DNA of 8,598 nucleotides from Alphaproteobacteria bacterium (GTDB lineage: Bacteria; Pseudomonadota; Alphaproteobacteria; Micropepsales; Micropepsaceae), in the NCBI GenBank assembly GCA_015654715.1, contig JAATGK010000416.1, forward strand, positions 1 through 8,598, written 5' to 3'. The stretch's first letter is position 1, and the number at the start of each line of letters is the position of its first letter. Positions 6,371 to 8,598 of the stretch are shown here, one piece after another. The position numbers and the translations under genes were made by a program. The notes beneath the pieces are model-generated. The model saw only the letters and a list, made by a program, of their open reading frames with translations. It ran no database searches and was not told the origin of the DNA.

Positions 6371-7489
6371 TCACGCAAACTGGGTGCCGGCCGGGCTGGT
6401 GTCGTAACCGCCCATGGCTTCGAGCTCCTGGCGGAACGCGGTGCGGCCAAGAGTGTCGAACAGTGCCTGCATTTCGGGCAGGTCGAGATGCTTCTTGCGC
6501 ATGACGAGATCGTAACGCTCGCGCACCAAAGTGACGAAATCGAGACCGAACACCCGCGCCGCCGCTTTGGTGGCGATGCAGGCATCGGCGCTGCCGTTCA
6601 TCACTTCCAACGCCGCCGGCAGATGGCCGCGCGCCAGCCGTTCGTAGCCGCGCACCGCTTTCGCTGAAATGCCGAGCCTCGCAAGTTCACCGTCGAGCAG
6701 GAAACGCACCGCCGCCCCCGGCTCGCGGTTGACGATGGTAACGCCCTTCCTGGCGAAATCGGCAATGGCGTGGATGGCCTTGGGGTTGCCGCGCGCCACC
6801 ACGATGCCCTCTTCCCAATTGGAAAAACCGATCACCGCCACGGCGCGACGGTCGAACAAGCGATGAACCGAACTGAGATTGGATTCGCCGGTATCGGCAT
6901 CGACCAGATGCGAGCCTGCGATGTGGACCAGGCCCTGCTTGAGCAGATCGAGCGCCGCAGTGGAATTGCGGTTGATGACGACGAGTTCCACACCGGCGCG
7001 CCGTAAATGCCGCGCCAACACCGAAATTCCCGGATCGCAGCCGGCGACCAGTAGCCGCTTGCCGAGGTCGAGCCGGGTATGAAACGGCTGCACCCGAACC
7101 GTCGCGGCTTTAGCGCGCGGCTTGTTCAGCAGCACCGCATCGGCCGGCGGCAGGCTCCAATCAAGGCTATCGGCCGCCGCTGCGATCAACTGTCCGCCCA
7201 CGTCGCAAAGTTGCACCGGCTGGCCTTCATAAGGCGCCTGTGCACCTGCGATCAAAACCGCATCCAAAGCTTCGGGCCGCGGCGGCGCCTCATCTTCAAT
7301 CTGGAACAACTCCTCGACCTTACAGCCAAGGGCGCGCGCCAACCGCAGCGCCACAATGGTATTGGGCACGTAATTGCCCGCTTCCATGGCATAGATGGTC
7401 TGACGCGACACGCCGACATCGGTCGCCAGCTCGGCCGCCCCCAGCCCGCGCTTCTGGCGCATTTCCAACAAGCGATTGTCCGACGCCAT
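6371..7489 (-). CDS. XRE-type helix-turn-helix regulator with periplasmic-binding-protein-like domain
   Basis: A 372-residue one-component regulator. Residues 5-64 are an XRE/Cro-type helix-turn-helix (L-x-x-x-R-x-x-x-G-L-x-x-x-E-L-A-x-x-V-G-V-S-R-Q-T-I-Y-x-x-E-x-G-x-Y-x-P-x-x-x-x-A-L-x-L-A-x-x-L). Residues ~144-350 match the intracellular PBP-like domain (PF12727/COG1910, related to molybdate-binding proteins): L-V-A-G-C-D-P-G-I-S-V-L-A, L-L-K-Q-G-L-V-H-I-A-G-S-H-L-V-D-x-x-T-G-E-S-N, and E-R-Y-D-L-V-M near the end. The ligand is unknown. ATG 7489 has GGAAGA just upstream and begins the domain properly; a 43-codon extension to 7618 crosses the promoter region and is not supported. The gene is divergent from the kdp genes, with 155 bp between starts, and has a perfect dyad 15 bp upstream of its start. 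Control of itself and possibly of kdp is inferred from this layout. Confidence 0.88.
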   Translation of the reverse strand: MASDNRLLEMRQKRGLGAAELATDVGVSRQTIYAMEAGNYVPNTIVALRLARALGCKVEELFQIEDEAPPRPEALDAVLIAGAQAPYEGQPVQLCDVGGQLIAAAADSLDWSLPPADAVLLNKPRAKAATVRVQPFHTRLDLGKRLLVAGCDPGISVLARHLRRAGVELVVINRNSTAALDLLKQGLVHIAGSHLVDADTGESNLSSVHRLFDRRAVAVIGFSNWEEGIVVARGNPKAIHAIADFARKGVTIVNREPGAAVRFLLDGELARLGISAKAVRGYERLARGHLPAALEVMNGSADACIATKAAARVFGLDFVTLVRERYDLVMRKKHLDLPEMQALFDTLGRTAFRQELEAMGGYDTSPAGTQFA

Positions 7490-7504
7490 TGCATTCTTCC
7501 CGCT

Positions 7505-7517
7505 ACGACAGTGTCGT
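7505..7517. promoter_or_regulatory. Perfect dyad, candidate operator of the HTH/PBP regulator
   Basis: ACGACA-g-TGTCGT is a perfect 6+6 inverted repeat with a 1-bp centre, lying 15 bp upstream of the regulator's start codon and about 130 bp before the divergent kdp leader ORF. XRE-type dimers bind short dyads of this kind near their own promoters. A related half-site, GTCGTCCTA at 7548-7556, repeats GTCGTCTTA at 7513-7521 after 35 bp. Binding is inferred from symmetry and position only. Confidence 0.45.
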
Positions 7518-7564
7518 CTTAGCACGCTGGGCGGGAGCCGGAAACCGGTCGTCCTATATGATCT

Positions 7565-7603
7565 TTCTATAACCGAGGCCGCTTGCACAGGCTCGATTCT
7601 ATA
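7565..7603 (+). repeat. Direct repeat TTCTATA in the kdp control region
   Basis: TTCTATA occurs at 7565-7571 and 7597-7603, 32 bp apart (about three helical turns on one face), in an otherwise GC-rich gap before the kdp leader ORF. The first copy reads into TATAAC, which could be a -10 element, but no good -35 stands 16-18 bp upstream. These may be promoter elements or activator sites such as for a KdpE-type response regulator. Confidence 0.3.
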
Positions 7604-7644
7604 CGGGCTGGTGCCCATTCTTGCGGCGTTCCTTGGAGGACGCC

Positions 7645-7728
7645 ATGTTCGATTTTTTGCTGCTCGCGGCGGGGATCGGCTTCTTTGCCGTATGCCTCGC
7701 CTATGTTTTCGCCTGCAACCGGCTGTGA
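7645..7728 (+). CDS. 27-aa single-span membrane protein at head of kdp operon
   Basis: A complete short ORF of 27 codons plus TGA. A strong ribosome binding site, TTGGAGGA, ends 4 nt before the ATG, the best such site in this operon. The product begins M-F-D-F-L-L-L, has one hydrophobic helix (residues ~4-23), and ends in C-N-R-L with a positive charge, predicting an inner-membrane peptide with the C-terminus inside. It ends 7 bp before kdpF, and its stop lies within kdpF's ribosome binding region, so the two are probably co-translated. Similar unnamed small ORFs precede kdpF in other proteobacterial kdp operons, as far as I recall; this is from memory, not a search. A role as an accessory subunit or a translational coupler of KdpFABC is inference. 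It resembles KdpF in size but not in sequence. Confidence 0.75.
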   Translation: MFDFLLLAAGIGFFAVCLAYVFACNRL

Positions 7729-7735
7729 GGCGACC

Positions 7736-7825
7736 ATGAGCTTCGATTATGCGCTGGCCGGCGCCGTTACGGCCGTCATCGTGATCTATCTCATCATCGC
7801 GCTCCTGCGTCCCGAAAAATTCTAG
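7736..7825 (+). CDS. kdpF: KdpF, small subunit of the potassium-transporting KdpFABC ATPase
   Basis: KdpF is a one-helix inner-membrane peptide that stabilises the KdpFABC high-affinity K+ uptake complex. The ORF encodes 29 residues, the same length as E. coli KdpF. It has a short polar start (M-S-F-D-Y), one transmembrane helix (about residues 6-23) and the familiar A-L-x-x-P-E-K-F type ending, here L-L-R-P-E-K-F. GAGG at 7727-7730, overlapping the previous stop, gives the ribosome binding site 5 nt before the ATG. kdpA follows after 8 bp, so the gene belongs to one operon with the leader ORF and kdpA. Expression in related bacteria is induced by low K+. Confidence 0.93.
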   Translation: MSFDYALAGAVTAVIVIYLIIALLRPEKF

Positions 7826-7833
7826 AGACTCCC

Positions 7834-8598
7834 ATGACCGCCAATGCCATCGTCCAAATCGCGCTGTTCGCAGTGCTGGTGACGCTTACCGTCAAGCCGC
7901 TCGGCGCTTATATGGCCGCGGTGTTTGAGGGCGAGCGCACATTTCTTTCGCCCGTGCTCGCCCCGGTGGAACGCTTGTTCTACCGCGCTGCCGGCATCCG
8001 CCCTGAAGCCGAACAGCACTGGATCGGTTACGCCCTGGCCATGCTGGCCTTCACCGTCGCGGGCTTTCTGTTCCTTTACGTGCTGCTACGCTGCCAAGCC
8101 TATCTGCCGCTTAATCCGCAGGGCCTGCCCAACGTAGCGCCGGATCTCGCTTTCAATACGGCGGTCAGTTTCATCACCAACACCAACTGGCAGAGCTATT
8201 CGGGCGAGACGACGCTTTCCTATTTCAGCCAGATGGTCGGGCTGACGATGCACAATTTCGTCTCGGCCGCGACCGGCATTGCGCTCGCCATCGCGCTCAT
8301 CCGCGGCTTTGCTCGCCGTTCGGCCGGTACGGTCGGCAATTTCTGGGTCGATCTTTCCCGCGCCACGCTCTACGTGCTGCTGCCGCTCGCCATCGTCATG
8401 GCCGTGGTACTGATCTGGCAAGGCGTGCCGCAGAACCTCGGCAGCTACACCGTCGCCACGACTCTGGAAGGCATCAAACAGACCATCGCCCAAGGCCCGG
8501 TCGCCTCGCAGGAAGCGATCAAGATGCTGGGGACCAACGGCGGTGGCTTCTTCAACGCCAATTCGGCGCATCCGTTCGAGAACCCCAATGCACTGACC
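7834..8598 (+). CDS. kdpA: KdpA, potassium-binding translocating subunit of KdpFABC (N-terminal 255 codons)
   Basis: KdpA is the inner-membrane, channel-like subunit that selects and binds K+ in the KdpFABC P-type ATPase. The frame is open from ATG 7834 to the window end: 255 codons of a protein usually of about 560 residues. The first selectivity-filter segment, T-N-T-N-W-Q, is at residues 115-120 within [14 protein letters not shown], followed by L-S-Y-F-S-Q-M. The second, [11 protein letters not shown], starts at residue 233. Both match the conserved KdpA sequence, so the gene looks intact this far. At least five hydrophobic helices are present. The ribosome binding site is weak (AGAG by the kdpF stop), consistent with translational coupling to kdpF 8 bp upstream. 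kdpB and kdpC should follow outside the window. Confidence 0.97.
   Translation, partial: MTANAIVQIALFAVLVTLTVKPLGAYMAAVFEGERTFLSPVLAPVERLFYRAAGIRPEAEQHWIGYALAMLAFTVAGFLFLYVLLRCQAYLPLNPQGLPNVAPDLAFNTAVSFITNTNWQSYSGETTLSYFSQMVGLTMHNFVSAATGIALAIALIRGFARRSAGTVGNFWVDLSRATLYVLLPLAIVMAVVLIWQGVPQNLGSYTVATTLEGIKQTIAQGPVASQEAIKMLGTNGGGFFNANSAHPFENPNALT

Noticed and set aside
7571..7590. Possible sigma-54 promoter (GG...TTGCA) before kdp
   Set aside because: The GG and GC elements are only 6 bp apart instead of the required 10, so the pattern does not fit.
7490..7618. N-terminal extension of the HTH/PBP regulator to an ATG at 7618
   Set aside because: The 43 extra residues have no domain character and would cover the dyad and the divergent promoter region; ATG 7489 has a ribosome binding site and begins the HTH domain normally.

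Overview
The window reads like chromosomal DNA of a GC-rich Gram-negative bacterium, most likely an alphaproteobacterium. This is inferred from codon and GC character, an MlaA/VacJ outer-membrane lipoprotein, a DUF2934 protein, and a kdp operon that begins with a tiny extra membrane ORF. No tRNA, rRNA, CRISPR array, insertion sequence or phage gene was seen.

Layout from left to right. Positions 1-3063 (minus strand) hold the first 1021 codons of a very large exported protein that runs off the left edge. It has a signal peptide, a LamG/concanavalin-like domain and a long C-terminal part with the look of an (alpha/alpha)-barrel carbohydrate-active protein. An imperfect LacI-type palindrome lies about 95 bp upstream of it, in the ~240 bp gap shared with the divergent gene. 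Positions 3304-4068 (plus) encode a four-repeat polytopic membrane protein of the COG4705 type. Its stop overlaps the stop of a convergent LysR-type regulator (4065-5018, minus). A ~200 bp gap with a strong hairpin precedes a plus-strand mlaA (5222-5995; start uncertain). Three bases after mlaA a convergent small DUF2934 gene ends (5999-6238, minus). The 132 bp from 6239 to 6370 show no gene or convincing terminator.

The right end is a potassium-uptake locus. A minus-strand regulator (6371-7489) joins an XRE-type helix-turn-helix to a periplasmic-binding-protein-like ligand domain. It faces a plus-strand operon across 155 bp that hold a perfect dyad and direct repeats. The operon starts with a 27-codon single-span membrane protein, then kdpF (29 aa), then kdpA, which is cut by the right edge after 255 codons with two of its four selectivity-filter segments present. 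kdpB, kdpC and any kdpDE would lie outside the window.

Two of the largest genes (1-3063 minus, 7834-8598 plus) are open at the window edges and were found by reading the sequence directly. A 913-codon open frame on the plus strand opposite the first gene is an antisense shadow. The best candidates for something new are the large LamG protein with its operator-like site, the HTH/binding-protein regulator paired with kdp, the 27-aa kdp leader protein, and the fourfold-repeat membrane protein.
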